Of a stretch of DNA of 64,000 nt, positions 1 through 7,257 are shown one piece after another. Position 1 is the stretch's first letter. The number at the start of each line of letters is the position of its first letter. Location: positions 620,001 through 684,000 of the forward strand of contig NZ_JAHXYH010000003.1 in NCBI RefSeq assembly GCF_019970065.1. Reading direction: 5' to 3'. The position numbers and the translations under genes are program-made. The notes beneath the pieces are model-generated. The model worked only from the letters and a program-made list of their open reading frames with translations. It ran no database searches and was not told the DNA's origin. This DNA comes from Chryseobacterium sp. OSA05B (lineage in GTDB: Bacteria; Bacteroidota; Bacteroidia; Flavobacteriales; Weeksellaceae).

Positions 1-706
1 TTCCACCGCCTTCAGTGTAATTGTCGCCTTCTTTTAAGATAAGCTGGTATTTATGTTCTGCCGGAATAATCAGTTTATTGGTTTGTGCTGTAGGAACTAT
101 AGACGTAAAACAGCTGATATGCGTTCCTGTACATGCCGGAGGAGGCGTCACTGTAGTCGTTGTTTTTAAATAAGCATCAATTCTAAGATCTGAGCTGGTT
201 CCTGTTCTGTTGTGAAGTTCTACGGAAATTCTGTTGGTTCCGTTTACAAATTTAGATTTCGGAATAGAGAAAATATTATAAACGCTCTCCGCTGCTCCAT
301 CAATTGTTGTAACGGAAGGCGTATTGAAAGCAATAGTCCCTGCAGGCATATTATCTCTCACCACCTCAACTCCATTCAGATAAACAACGATTCCGTCATC
401 TCTCATCACTCCCAGTTCCATATTATCTGAAAGGGTTGACAAATCCACTGTAAAATCTTTAGCAAAATAAGCTGCTGTAAGACCTGAGCTGATGGTGGTG
501 GTCACGGGATCCCCATATCCTAAAGGTCCGTTTCCTGTGGTCCATGCAGAGATATCAAAAGTCTGGTCTTTCCATAGATCTGCCAGAGCCTGATTGTTAT
601 CTTTATAGCTCCAGGAAGAGTTTTTGTTGAATAAAAAAGTCTGCGCCTGTAAGCTAAAGCCGGCAACCATTGCCAACGCCGCAATTGTAAGTAATTTTTT
701 CTTCAT
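1..706 (-). CDS. Secreted protein with N-terminal beta-sandwich region (cut by window edge)
   Basis: The reading frame starts at ATG 706 and stays open to base 1, so about 235 N-terminal residues are visible. The first 22 residues form a clear signal peptide ending in LQAQ. The rest has the look of an extracellular beta-sandwich: alternating Thr/Ser/Gly strands, a TTGNGPLGYGDP stretch and a DDGIVVYLNGVEV segment of the kind found in N-terminal domains of secreted flavobacterial phosphoesterases and other sorted enzymes. The catalytic part, if any, is outside the window, so no function is assigned. A -7 element (TAGTTTTG, minus strand, 738-731) lies 25 nt upstream of the start. Confidence 0.7.
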   Translation of the reverse strand, partial: MKKKLLTIAALAMVAGFSLQAQTFLFNKNSSWSYKDNNQALADLWKDQTFDISAWTTGNGPLGYGDPVTTTISSGLTAAYFAKDFTVDLSTLSDNMELGVMRDDGIVVYLNGVEVVRDNMPAGTIAFNTPSVTTIDGAAESVYNIFSIPKSKFVNGTNRISVELHNRTGTSSDLRIDAYLKTTTTVTPPPACTGTHISCFTSIVPTAQTNKLIIPAEHKYQLILKEGDNYTEGGG

Positions 707-730
707 TTCTTATTGATTTATTAGACTCTG

Positions 731-738
731 CAAAACTA
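731..738 (-). promoter_or_regulatory. Candidate -7 element for the leftward secreted protein
   Basis: Minus strand reads TAGTTTTG, matching the Bacteroidota consensus TAnnTTTG, 25 nt upstream of ATG 706. No TTTG was found at the usual -33 distance. Confidence 0.4.
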
Positions 739-1001
739 TTTTTTTAGCGCGGCACCTCTGTTAATAGGACTTTAAATATAGATCGGGGAATATTAATTAA
801 TCTGGAACCTAATGTTAAGGGGATTAAATAATTGTTAAATAACGCCTTTGAGTTGGAGCGTCAGAGAGTTTGAGGACTGCAAAAGTTTTTATAAATTAGG
901 ATAAAGATTATTTGACTGGAAGTATTAAATCTATGACACAGTTTATATTTATCGTTAAAACCCTATCCATTATTGACATTCATACTCTTTATTACTAATC
1001 T

Positions 1002-1036
1002 ACTCTAAAACTCTCCGACACTCAAACTCTCAAACA
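1002..1036. repeat. Octamer-phased array abutting the peroxidase stop codon
   Basis: Plus strand reads four 8-nt units, ACTCTAAA, ACTCTCCG, ACACTCAA and ACTCTCAA (1002-1033), then ACA, directly followed by the TGA stop of the leftward peroxidase gene (1039-1037). The same unit family is at 56674-56721, also touching a stop codon. Confidence 0.7.
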
Positions 1037-2866
1037 TCACTTAGCTTTGCTAATATCCGTCAGAGCATTCAGGAATGCAATGACTTGTTTAATTTCCGTT
1101 TTGGTAAGTTCAAGTTTATCCGGTGGCAGTGTTTGGTTTTTCATTTTTAAACCAAGCCCTTCTCCTCCGCCTTCATTGTAGAAATCCATTACCTCTTCCA
1201 GTGTATTGAAAGCGCCATTGTGGAAATAAGGTTTTGTAAGCGCTATATTTCTTACGGTAACTGTTTTGAAAGAATAATCGTAGATCCATGATTTTTCCTT
1301 TTTCACGGGGCTGTTTCCTCTTCCCAGATCGGGATCCAGTTCAATGGGAAGCTGGTTGATCGGTTTTGTGGTTATGCCTAAAACTTCAGATTCGTTTTCG
1401 TTAAAGAACGGAGGTACAAGACCGGAAAAATGCGGAGCAAAGTGACATGTAGCGCAATTGGCTTTTCCCATAAACAGGTTGTAGCCTTTTTTCACATCAT
1501 CAGAAACGTCTTTTTCATTTCGCATAAAACGGTCAAAATCACTGTCAAAAGAATACAGGGAAGCAGCGTAGGAACTTAATGCTTTAGAAAAGTTTTCTTT
1601 ATTTATTTTACCATCTTTAAAGGCTGAGCGAAAAGCTTTTTTGTACTCAGGTTTTGTTTTCAATTTTTTAATAATGTCTTCGTAGCTGGTATTGAATTCA
1701 TCATCGTTGTATATCACGTGTTCTGCCTGTTGTTCCAGGTAAAATGCACGAAGGTCGTAGAAAAATCTTTTCGCAAAAACGGCATTATACAGAGACGGAG
1801 AATTTCTTAACACCGTTTTCCCTTCCACATTGCTCGGTGATTTAGCTTTAAGATCTGTAAAAGCATTTTCCTGCAGATGACACGCTGCACAACTCATTTT
1901 ACCGTTTTGGCTTAAATTCTGATCATAGAAAATTGTTTTCCCTAAGCTGCGGAGGTCTGCATTATCTTCTGAAGACTGCAGCAATGTGTAGAAATACGGA
2001 TTCAGGAAATCGCTGCTGAAAAGATTTTTACTCTTTACATTCCAGCCTGAAAATTCTTTGAGATCATCCGCTCTTCCGTCCCATTTTCCAAATTCTTCAT
2101 AAAGCGGCTGAATATATTTTTTGTAAAATTCAATCCGGTCAAAAGTTTCAAAATCTTTGTTCGCTGACAGATAATTAATTCCTTCGGTCAGAATCTGATT
2201 GGCTTTCTGAACATCATAATTTTTAAAATAAGCATCGTCGTTGATGTATTTTTTAATTCCTGTCAGGGCATGGCTGGCTTCTTCAGAAATATTCAGGGAA
2301 CCAGGCGTATCAAAACCTGTCACACCAAGAGTATAAATTCTGATCAGTTCAATCCTCAATGGTAATGTCTTATTGTTACCACGGCTTAAACCGTTCTTTA
2401 CGGTGCTCAGATAAAAGCTGGAATAGGAGTTGTACAGAAAATCTGTAATGGTTTTTATCTTTTCTTTTTCGTCTCCGGCTTCATCGGAAAAGATCAGTTC
2501 ATCCAGTACCTGAAGTCCTTCCGGTGGTAATGTATACGCTGAAGTACCCGCAGCTTCTATATGAAAAAGCGGTGCGGCATTAAGGTGTATTTTTGTGAAT
2601 TCGGGATAATGATAAGCGATATAAAATTCCACTTCTTTAAATGAATTCCTTGTAGCGCTTAAAGAATTCCGGAGCTCTTCAATAGAAATCTGGTCATCAG
2701 AGAATTTGTATACATCTGATTTCAGCCGGTCAAGTCTGTTTTTAAAATCCGACAGACCTTTATTGACAAAGGTATTTTCATTTTCTTCTCCCTTATCAAT
2801 CGGGTTAAAAGACATGACAGCAAAACCTATCAACACAATCACAGCTAGCAGCGGATACAATCTCAT
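1037..2866 (-). CDS. Di-haem cytochrome c peroxidase (MauG/CcpA family)
   Basis: Two c-type haem motifs are visible, CAACH at residues 326-330 and CATCH at 471-475, spaced as in bacterial di-haem peroxidases that reduce H2O2 to water with electrons from small cytochromes in the periplasm. Residues 5-20 are a hydrophobic N-terminal segment that exports or anchors the protein. At 609 aa it is far longer than the usual 320-350 aa enzyme: residues 30-300 are an extra, mostly helical domain with no motif I can name, seen in other Bacteroidota members. The start at ATG 2866 is supported by a promoter 14-41 nt upstream. No partner gene sits nearby. Confidence 0.9.
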   Translation of the reverse strand: MRLYPLLAVIVLIGFAVMSFNPIDKGEENENTFVNKGLSDFKNRLDRLKSDVYKFSDDQISIEELRNSLSATRNSFKEVEFYIAYHYPEFTKIHLNAAPLFHIEAAGTSAYTLPPEGLQVLDELIFSDEAGDEKEKIKTITDFLYNSYSSFYLSTVKNGLSRGNNKTLPLRIELIRIYTLGVTGFDTPGSLNISEEASHALTGIKKYINDDAYFKNYDVQKANQILTEGINYLSANKDFETFDRIEFYKKYIQPLYEEFGKWDGRADDLKEFSGWNVKSKNLFSSDFLNPYFYTLLQSSEDNADLRSLGKTIFYDQNLSQNGKMSCAACHLQENAFTDLKAKSPSNVEGKTVLRNSPSLYNAVFAKRFFYDLRAFYLEQQAEHVIYNDDEFNTSYEDIIKKLKTKPEYKKAFRSAFKDGKINKENFSKALSSYAASLYSFDSDFDRFMRNEKDVSDDVKKGYNLFMGKANCATCHFAPHFSGLVPPFFNENESEVLGITTKPINQLPIELDPDLGRGNSPVKKEKSWIYDYSFKTVTVRNIALTKPYFHNGAFNTLEEVMDFYNEGGGEGLGLKMKNQTLPPDKLELTKTEIKQVIAFLNALTDISKAK

Positions 2867-2879
2867 GAATTTTTAGCGG

Positions 2880-2907
2880 CAAAAGTACCGTTCCGATGTT
2901 ATGACAA
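2880..2907 (-). promoter_or_regulatory. Promoter of the cytochrome c peroxidase gene
   Basis: Minus strand shows TTG (2907-2905), 17 nt, then TACTTTTG (2887-2880), close to the Bacteroidota -33/-7 pattern. It ends 13 nt before ATG 2866. Confidence 0.5.
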
Positions 2908-3100
2908 GTTTAACGCTAGATTAAAAAATGTTTACGTTTTACCACAAGGACTGAAAAAATAAAGCGCTTTTAAACATAAATTTCACGAATAAGTTCACAA
3001 ATAACACGACTATAATTAAGAAATAAATTTGTGTGATCAGCGTAATCTGCCTCGCAGATGAAATTATATGTGTACAATATTCACTTCATCGAATCCATTT

Positions 3101-3138
3101 CTTTGCGTGAAAATATATCATGTTTTTTTTACGCAAAG
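3101..3138. repeat. Inverted repeat with CTTTGCGT arms
   Basis: CTTTGCGT at 3101-3108 is mirrored by ACGCAAAG at 3131-3138; a run of eight T precedes the right arm. A further CTTTGCGT lies at 3287-3294, so the motif is repeated within 200 bases. Confidence 0.5.
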
Positions 3139-3337
3139 ATTATTTTAAAAAGTGCTTAGTTTTGAGGAAGGCAAAGAGTGCGACTGCGTTCCTGATGAAG
3201 CTATATGGATAAGAAGGTCACTTCGTAGAATTAATGAAATTGATCCTGCCTTTGCAGCCTTAAAATTTCACATTATAAAAATCAAACTTTGCGTAAAAAA
3301 AATCTCAAGCTCACGTTTTGAAATTAATCTAGTATAG

Positions 3338-3475
3338 GGATGTATAAAAGCAGTTCCTGATTTGAATGCCAAAACTTACATTCCGAAATGTCATGAGCTG
3401 CTAAAATCTAAAAAAAATGTTTTATCCCGAATTCAGGTTAATTTACAATTTGACAAAGCTATTTTAAAAGCGTAA
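3338..3475 (+). pseudogene. Possible start-less coding remnant
   Basis: Between a TAG (3335-3337) and a TAA (3473-3475) there are 45 sense codons with balanced composition, including KAVPDLNAKTYIPKCHELL. There is no start codon at the beginning and no recognised family. It may be the tail of a decayed gene. Confidence 0.2.
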
Positions 3476-3654
3476 AAATCTACAAACAGCAGTTTCTTAT
3501 AGAAATATTTTTATTAATTTTAAACCCCGAAATCAAAATTCATTATACTTAAGGACGGATGACTTCTTCAAGCCGGTTTAAAAAATGATGACGAAAGATA
3601 TTGGGCGAGGATTTTTTTTAACATCATTTCAGCACATTAAAACAAAATATTATT

Positions 3655-4116
3655 ATGAAAACAAAATTACTATTCGCTGTTGCGGCGAGTTTCCTTTCAG
3701 TTCTTTCATTTTCACAGAAAAAGAAAAACAAAGAAATGGCGGTTTATGCAGAGAAGAAAGGTAACGATTATTACCTGATACGTCTGCAAGAAGACAAACC
3801 CGTACCTAATGTTTATGTGTATTCAAACGGGGTAACAAAACCTTATAAAAATTACACGGACCTTAAGGATATTGTGATGGATTTTCCTGGAATGATGACT
3901 TCCAACAATTCTACTAAAGAAGAAATGGTTTCTGTTATGAAAAAGGGAGATAAGTTCTACGAAATCACCACGCAGCGAAAAGATCCGAAAAACTTCGAGA
4001 AAACCATTATCACTGTTTATGAAATATTCCAGGGACAGAAAAGAATCGTAGAGGAATATGACACGATCTATGACCTGGCCGGATCACCTTACAAAGACGC
4101 TATTTTCATCGATTAA
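3655..4116 (+). CDS. Small secreted protein of unknown function
   Basis: 153 residues with a type I signal peptide (MKTKLLFAVAASFLSVLSFSQ) followed by a Lys-rich start of the mature protein. The remainder is a small mixed alpha/beta protein rich in Lys, Tyr and Asp with no catalytic motif or cysteine. I do not recognise the family. It lies 22 nt upstream of the nucleoside phosphorylase gene with no terminator between, so the two are probably co-transcribed, but the context gives no functional hint. Confidence 0.7.
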   Translation: MKTKLLFAVAASFLSVLSFSQKKKNKEMAVYAEKKGNDYYLIRLQEDKPVPNVYVYSNGVTKPYKNYTDLKDIVMDFPGMMTSNNSTKEEMVSVMKKGDKFYEITTQRKDPKNFEKTIITVYEIFQGQKRIVEEYDTIYDLAGSPYKDAIFID

Positions 4117-4138
4117 AAAAACAAAAAATTATATTATT

Positions 4139-4993
4139 ATGCTAAACAAACTTGCTGCCTCAGAACTGGTTCTGAATGATGACGGAAGTGTATACCACTT
4201 AAATCTTTTGCCTGAAGATATTGCTGATAAGATCATCCTTGTGGGAGATCCGGACAGAGTAGCGAAAGTTTCAAAGTATTTTGACAAAGTAGAGATCAAA
4301 AAAAATAAAAGAGAATTCTATACCCACACCGGAACGTTGCGTGGAGAAAGAATTACCGTAATGTCTACCGGTATCGGAACTGAAAACATCGATATCGTGA
4401 TGAATGAGCTTGATGCTTTGGTGAATATTGATCTTCAGAACAAAGAATTCAAAACTGAGCACAAAGCCCTTGAGCTTTTCCGTATGGGAACGTGTGGAAG
4501 TGTAAATCCGGATGTACAGGTAGATAATATGCTGGTAACACAAAATGTGGTAGGTCTTGACGGCCTGATGCATTTCTATCAGGATTACAGCTTTGAGAAC
4601 GAATTTTCGAAAAACTTTGTGGAGAAATTCCCGTATGAAAAAATCAAACCAATGCTTTATTTCTCAGACTGGGCAGAGGAAATGGGGGAATATTACAAAG
4701 ATGCCAAATACCACGGTAACACGGCTACTTTCCCGGGATTCTATGCTCCACAGGGAAGACAGCTTCGTTTAAAGGCACTTGACGACAAGTTCTTAGAAAC
4801 ATTAAATGATCTTGGGGTAACCAACTTTGAAATGGAAACCTCAGCGATCTATGCCCTTTCAAAGTTATTAGGCCACAAAGCGATTACCGTGAATAATGTT
4901 ATTGCCAACAGAAGACGTGGAGAATTCTCTGCGGATCACCATGCTTCTGAGAAAAACCTTATTGATTGGGTATTGGAAAGAATTATTAAATAA
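4139..4993 (+). CDS. Nucleoside phosphorylase (uridine phosphorylase-like)
   Basis: 284 residues. It belongs to the PNP/UDP phosphorylase family, which splits nucleosides with phosphate into base and ribose-1-phosphate in the cytoplasm. The phosphate-loop motif VGDPDRVAKVS is near residue 30, TGIGTENIDIV near 80, FRMGTCGSV near 118, and the ribose-binding NFEMETSAIYAL near 220. GDPDRV rather than GDPLRAK points to the uridine phosphorylase branch, but substrate is not certain. The frame is open back to 4058, inside the upstream gene; ATG 4139 is chosen because the family alignment starts there and it clears the upstream stop. A decayed copy of the last 70 bases lies at 5094-5160. Confidence 0.88.
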   Translation: MLNKLAASELVLNDDGSVYHLNLLPEDIADKIILVGDPDRVAKVSKYFDKVEIKKNKREFYTHTGTLRGERITVMSTGIGTENIDIVMNELDALVNIDLQNKEFKTEHKALELFRMGTCGSVNPDVQVDNMLVTQNVVGLDGLMHFYQDYSFENEFSKNFVEKFPYEKIKPMLYFSDWAEEMGEYYKDAKYHGNTATFPGFYAPQGRQLRLKALDDKFLETLNDLGVTNFEMETSAIYALSKLLGHKAITVNNVIANRRRGEFSADHHASEKNLIDWVLERIIK

Positions 4994-5022
4994 AAATATT
5001 TCAGATCATAAGACCTGAATTC

Positions 5023-5055
5023 AAACCTTATAGGTTTTAAAAACCTATAAGGTTT
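5023..5055 (+). terminator. Perfect 15-bp hairpin after the phosphorylase gene
   Basis: AAACCTTATAGGTTT (5023-5037) and its exact complement AAACCTATAAGGTTT (5041-5055) enclose a TAA loop. There is no strong T-run after it, so it may be a weak terminator or the relic of an inserted element. Confidence 0.5.
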
Positions 5056-5093
5056 AATTTAAAAGATTATTTTGGTATAAAATTGATGTTAAT

Positions 5094-5160
5094 GAATCCT
5101 CTGCTGATCATCATCCTTGAGAAAACATTATTGATTTGTACTGGAAAGATTATTACGTAA
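5094..5160 (+). pseudogene. Decayed duplicate of the 3' end of the nucleoside phosphorylase gene
   Basis: Bases 5094-5160 align with 4922-4993, the last 24 codons of the phosphorylase gene, at about 80% identity by eye. Shared blocks include TTATTGATT and CTCTGC, and both copies end in TAA. Three small indels break the frame. The copy's stop is one base before the ATG of the next gene. Confidence 0.75.
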
Positions 5161-5161
5161 A

Positions 5162-5701
5162 ATGCCTCAGCAAATTCTTTGTATCATAACTCCACAGGAG
5201 ATTAACCTCCATAAAACTATTGTTCATTTTAAAATAAATGAACTTACTTTCATACCTGTTGATTTTTCACTTATTGACAGATTCATTAAAGACTCTCAAG
5301 ACTTTACATTTCTGAAGGATTATTTTAAACACATAAAACTTCAGGAAAATTTTAAAGAAGCTGTCTTTGATGAAGACGATGAACCAGAGGCTCATTTGAT
5401 GAAGTTAATTGAAGATTACAGGATTGATCATTTTATCATTGAAGACTATTATGAATGGGAATATGCCCCTTTTGAATCATTGTTTGAAAAAGGATACCTG
5501 AGATCTTTTGAATATACTTTTTTGTATGTAAAGAATGGTGAAATTATTTCAACGGATTCTTCACTGTTTGACGATGAAAATCCACAAATTAAATATGCTA
5601 ATGCTCAAAAGTACCGAAAAGAACTGGGTCTTGACTTCGATTGGCTATCTCAGGAGAAATTTTACTCTTACGATTGCTCAAAAAAAGAATATTTAAAATA
5701 A
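5162..5701 (+). CDS. Uncharacterised protein, first of a tandem paralogous pair
   Basis: 179 residues, acidic, no signal peptide or membrane segment, so probably cytoplasmic. It shares its plan with the next protein: an N-terminal CIITPQEI strand, VHFK and TFIP motifs near residues 20-35, an acidic centre with an IEDYYEWEY stretch, and a C-terminal LGLDFDWL motif before a Phe-Tyr-Ser-Tyr run. I do not recognise the family. The start ATG 5162 follows a decayed phosphorylase fragment by one base. It is four bases from its paralogue and they form a two-gene unit. Confidence 0.65.
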   Translation: MPQQILCIITPQEINLHKTIVHFKINELTFIPVDFSLIDRFIKDSQDFTFLKDYFKHIKLQENFKEAVFDEDDEPEAHLMKLIEDYRIDHFIIEDYYEWEYAPFESLFEKGYLRSFEYTFLYVKNGEIISTDSSLFDDENPQIKYANAQKYRKELGLDFDWLSQEKFYSYDCSKKEYLK

Positions 5702-5705
5702 TATC

Positions 5706-6224
5706 ATGGGCCAGGACATTACATGCCTAATAACGGATAAAGATATTAAGCTGAACAACAATGTGGTTCACTTTAAAGTGCGTGGCTTTACTTTTATTCC
5801 ATTCAATATCTGCTGTGATCTTGGATTGGGTGAAGCAAAAGATTTTGAATTCTTAAGTGATTATATCCTGCACTTAGAATCTAAGGATAATTTTGAAAAT
5901 TACACCTATGACCGGGATAATGATCATTGTGATCTGGATATTTTCAAAATGATAAAAGACCATCATATTGAAAATTTTATTATCGAGCATCATTCTGAGT
6001 GGGCAGATATTCCGGCTGATTATTATTTCATGCACGTAACAGACGGCAGAATCATCAAAAACAGTATCGTATTTGATGAAAGTGAACGATCAAAAAACAA
6101 CAAAGCGAATGTTCCGGAATCCAAGAGAAAATTTGGGCTCAATTTTGACTGGCTGGCCAATACTGATTTATTTTATTCTTATTTTCATGCTAACAGGATG
6201 TATTCTATTCAGCAGACCAAATAA
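5706..6224 (+). CDS. Uncharacterised protein, second of the paralogous pair
   Basis: 172 residues, similar in length and order of motifs to the upstream protein: CLITDKDI, VVHFKVRGFTFIP, IIEHHSEWADIP and FGLNFDWLA followed by FYSYF. Identity looks near 35-40% by eye, so the duplication is old. No catalytic motif is evident. The HHSEW segment is the most conserved internal patch and might be functional. It ends 20 bases before the convergent gene at 6245. Confidence 0.65.
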   Translation: MGQDITCLITDKDIKLNNNVVHFKVRGFTFIPFNICCDLGLGEAKDFEFLSDYILHLESKDNFENYTYDRDNDHCDLDIFKMIKDHHIENFIIEHHSEWADIPADYYFMHVTDGRIIKNSIVFDESERSKNNKANVPESKRKFGLNFDWLANTDLFYSYFHANRMYSIQQTK

Positions 6225-6244
6225 AACTTCACTATTGATAAGTC

Positions 6245-7003
6245 TTAATGAAAAGCTCTCGGATCAGGATGTTTAAACACAAAATCCAGTTCTGAGATCA
6301 GTTTTAAAGACGAAATGATTTTCCCTTCACTTATTACTTCTTCAGCTGGTGGCAGATTTTTCTGAGCATTGATCACCTGAGCTTTTGAAGGATGTTGTGG
6401 TGCTGCCACATTGTACAGTTTTCCTTCTGAACCTTTTTCAATCATGACTTCAATCACATTACAGATATCTTCGTAGTGGATATGATTTACCGGAGCTTCC
6501 AGGTTTGAAATCGTATAGTTTTTTAAAAGTCGGTTATCTCCCATCAATCCAGCCAATCTCAAAATATTAACCTGCGGATAAGTACTTTTAATCATTCTCT
6601 CTCCCTGAACCTGATCTGAAGAAAGACTTTCCTCTGCATACTCACCCGAAACATCAGGATATACTCCCGTAGAGCTCATCACAAACATCTGTCCGTGAAA
6701 ATTACCGACAAATGACAGGAGATGTTGAATTCTGTTATATAAAGAACTCGCACAGCAGCTTTTTCCGGAAAGCGGAATCGTGATGATCACGACATCCATA
6801 TCTTTAATAGCATTCCACTGTGAGATTTTTTCCTCCAGTTGAAAATCAGGGAAACTGGCGAGAGTGGCGTTAAATCCCTTGGAAGACAGCTCAGCAACTT
6901 TATCACTTGTTGTTGCCGTTGTATACATCTGATATTTGCCCGCCATTGAATCAGCAATTTTGGAGCCCAGCCAACCAAAGCCTATAATTCCTATTTTCTT
7001 CAT
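6245..7003 (-). CDS. NAD(P)-binding Rossmann-fold protein, YeeZ-like
   Basis: 252 residues. It opens with a beta-strand and the dinucleotide motif GIIGFGWLGSK (residues 4-14), the GWLG form being typical of atypical extended SDR proteins related to E. coli YeeZ. A SSTGVYPD segment near residue 110 resembles the Ser/Tyr region of epimerases, but the usual YxxxK dyad is not intact, so catalysis is uncertain. The open frame extends to a TTG at 7012; ATG 7003 is preferred because it places the Rossmann strand at the N-terminus. The gene converges on the orphan pair with no strong terminator visible. Confidence 0.75.
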   Translation of the reverse strand: MKKIGIIGFGWLGSKIADSMAGKYQMYTTATTSDKVAELSSKGFNATLASFPDFQLEEKISQWNAIKDMDVVIITIPLSGKSCCASSLYNRIQHLLSFVGNFHGQMFVMSSTGVYPDVSGEYAEESLSSDQVQGERMIKSTYPQVNILRLAGLMGDNRLLKNYTISNLEAPVNHIHYEDICNVIEVMIEKGSEGKLYNVAAPQHPSKAQVINAQKNLPPAEEVISEGKIISSLKLISELDFVFKHPDPRAFH

Positions 7004-7184
7004 AAATTTCAAGAGTCTGCATTAATGATCTAAACCTTTCTTCCATGCTTAAGGGAGAAACCGGAATAGACATTCAACAAAATTAAATCAATTTATGGAG
7101 TTGGCAATTTTTTCTTCTCCTTGTATTTAAAAGGTTGTGACCAGATTAATGAAAAATGAATGCTATCACTCTTATTAACTATAA

Positions 7185-7209
7185 AAACCGATGCCTATAA
7201 CACCGGTTT
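7185..7209 (-). terminator. Terminator of the RND efflux operon
   Basis: On the minus strand AAACCG (7209-7204) and CGGTTT (7190-7185) form a 6-bp stem followed by TTTAT. It lies about 50 nt after the stop codon of the outer-membrane factor gene. Confidence 0.5.
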
Positions 7210-7257
7210 ATTATTTCATTCTGAATTAACAGTTTGACTTTAAGAATTCCTTTCCAA

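Larger units (their letters stand above)
707..1036. other. Intergenic gap with facing octamer arrays
   Basis: No credible gene. It holds the -7 element of the leftward gene (731-738) and two degenerate 8-nt-phased tracts, 847-877 (units such as TTGGAGCG, TCAGAGAG, TTTGAGGA) and 1002-1036. The two are inverted to each other and about 18 of 22 central bases could pair. The stretch between them (880-1000) is AT-rich with nothing recognisable. Confidence 0.5.
2867..3654. other. Long intergenic region with degenerate coding and repeat traces
   Basis: 788 bases without a convincing gene. It holds the peroxidase promoter (2880-2907), a degenerate 9-nt-phased tract (2982-3012, units like CACAAATAA), an inverted repeat CTTTGCGT/ACGCAAAG (3101-3108 and 3131-3138) with a third CTTTGCGT at 3287-3294, an open frame from GTG 3152 to 3337 coding 61 residues, and a start-less frame 3338-3475. 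The 61-residue frame has no signal peptide, no partner and no promoter; I consider it a remnant or part of a dispersed repeat. Confidence 0.45.

Noticed and set aside
3152..3337. 61-residue frame from GTG as a gene
   Set aside because: No promoter or family, and it overlaps a repeat-like segment; listed only as part of the gap.
4058..4138. Longer start for the nucleoside phosphorylase
   Set aside because: It would overlap the upstream gene's coding end, and the family alignment begins at the later ATG 4139.
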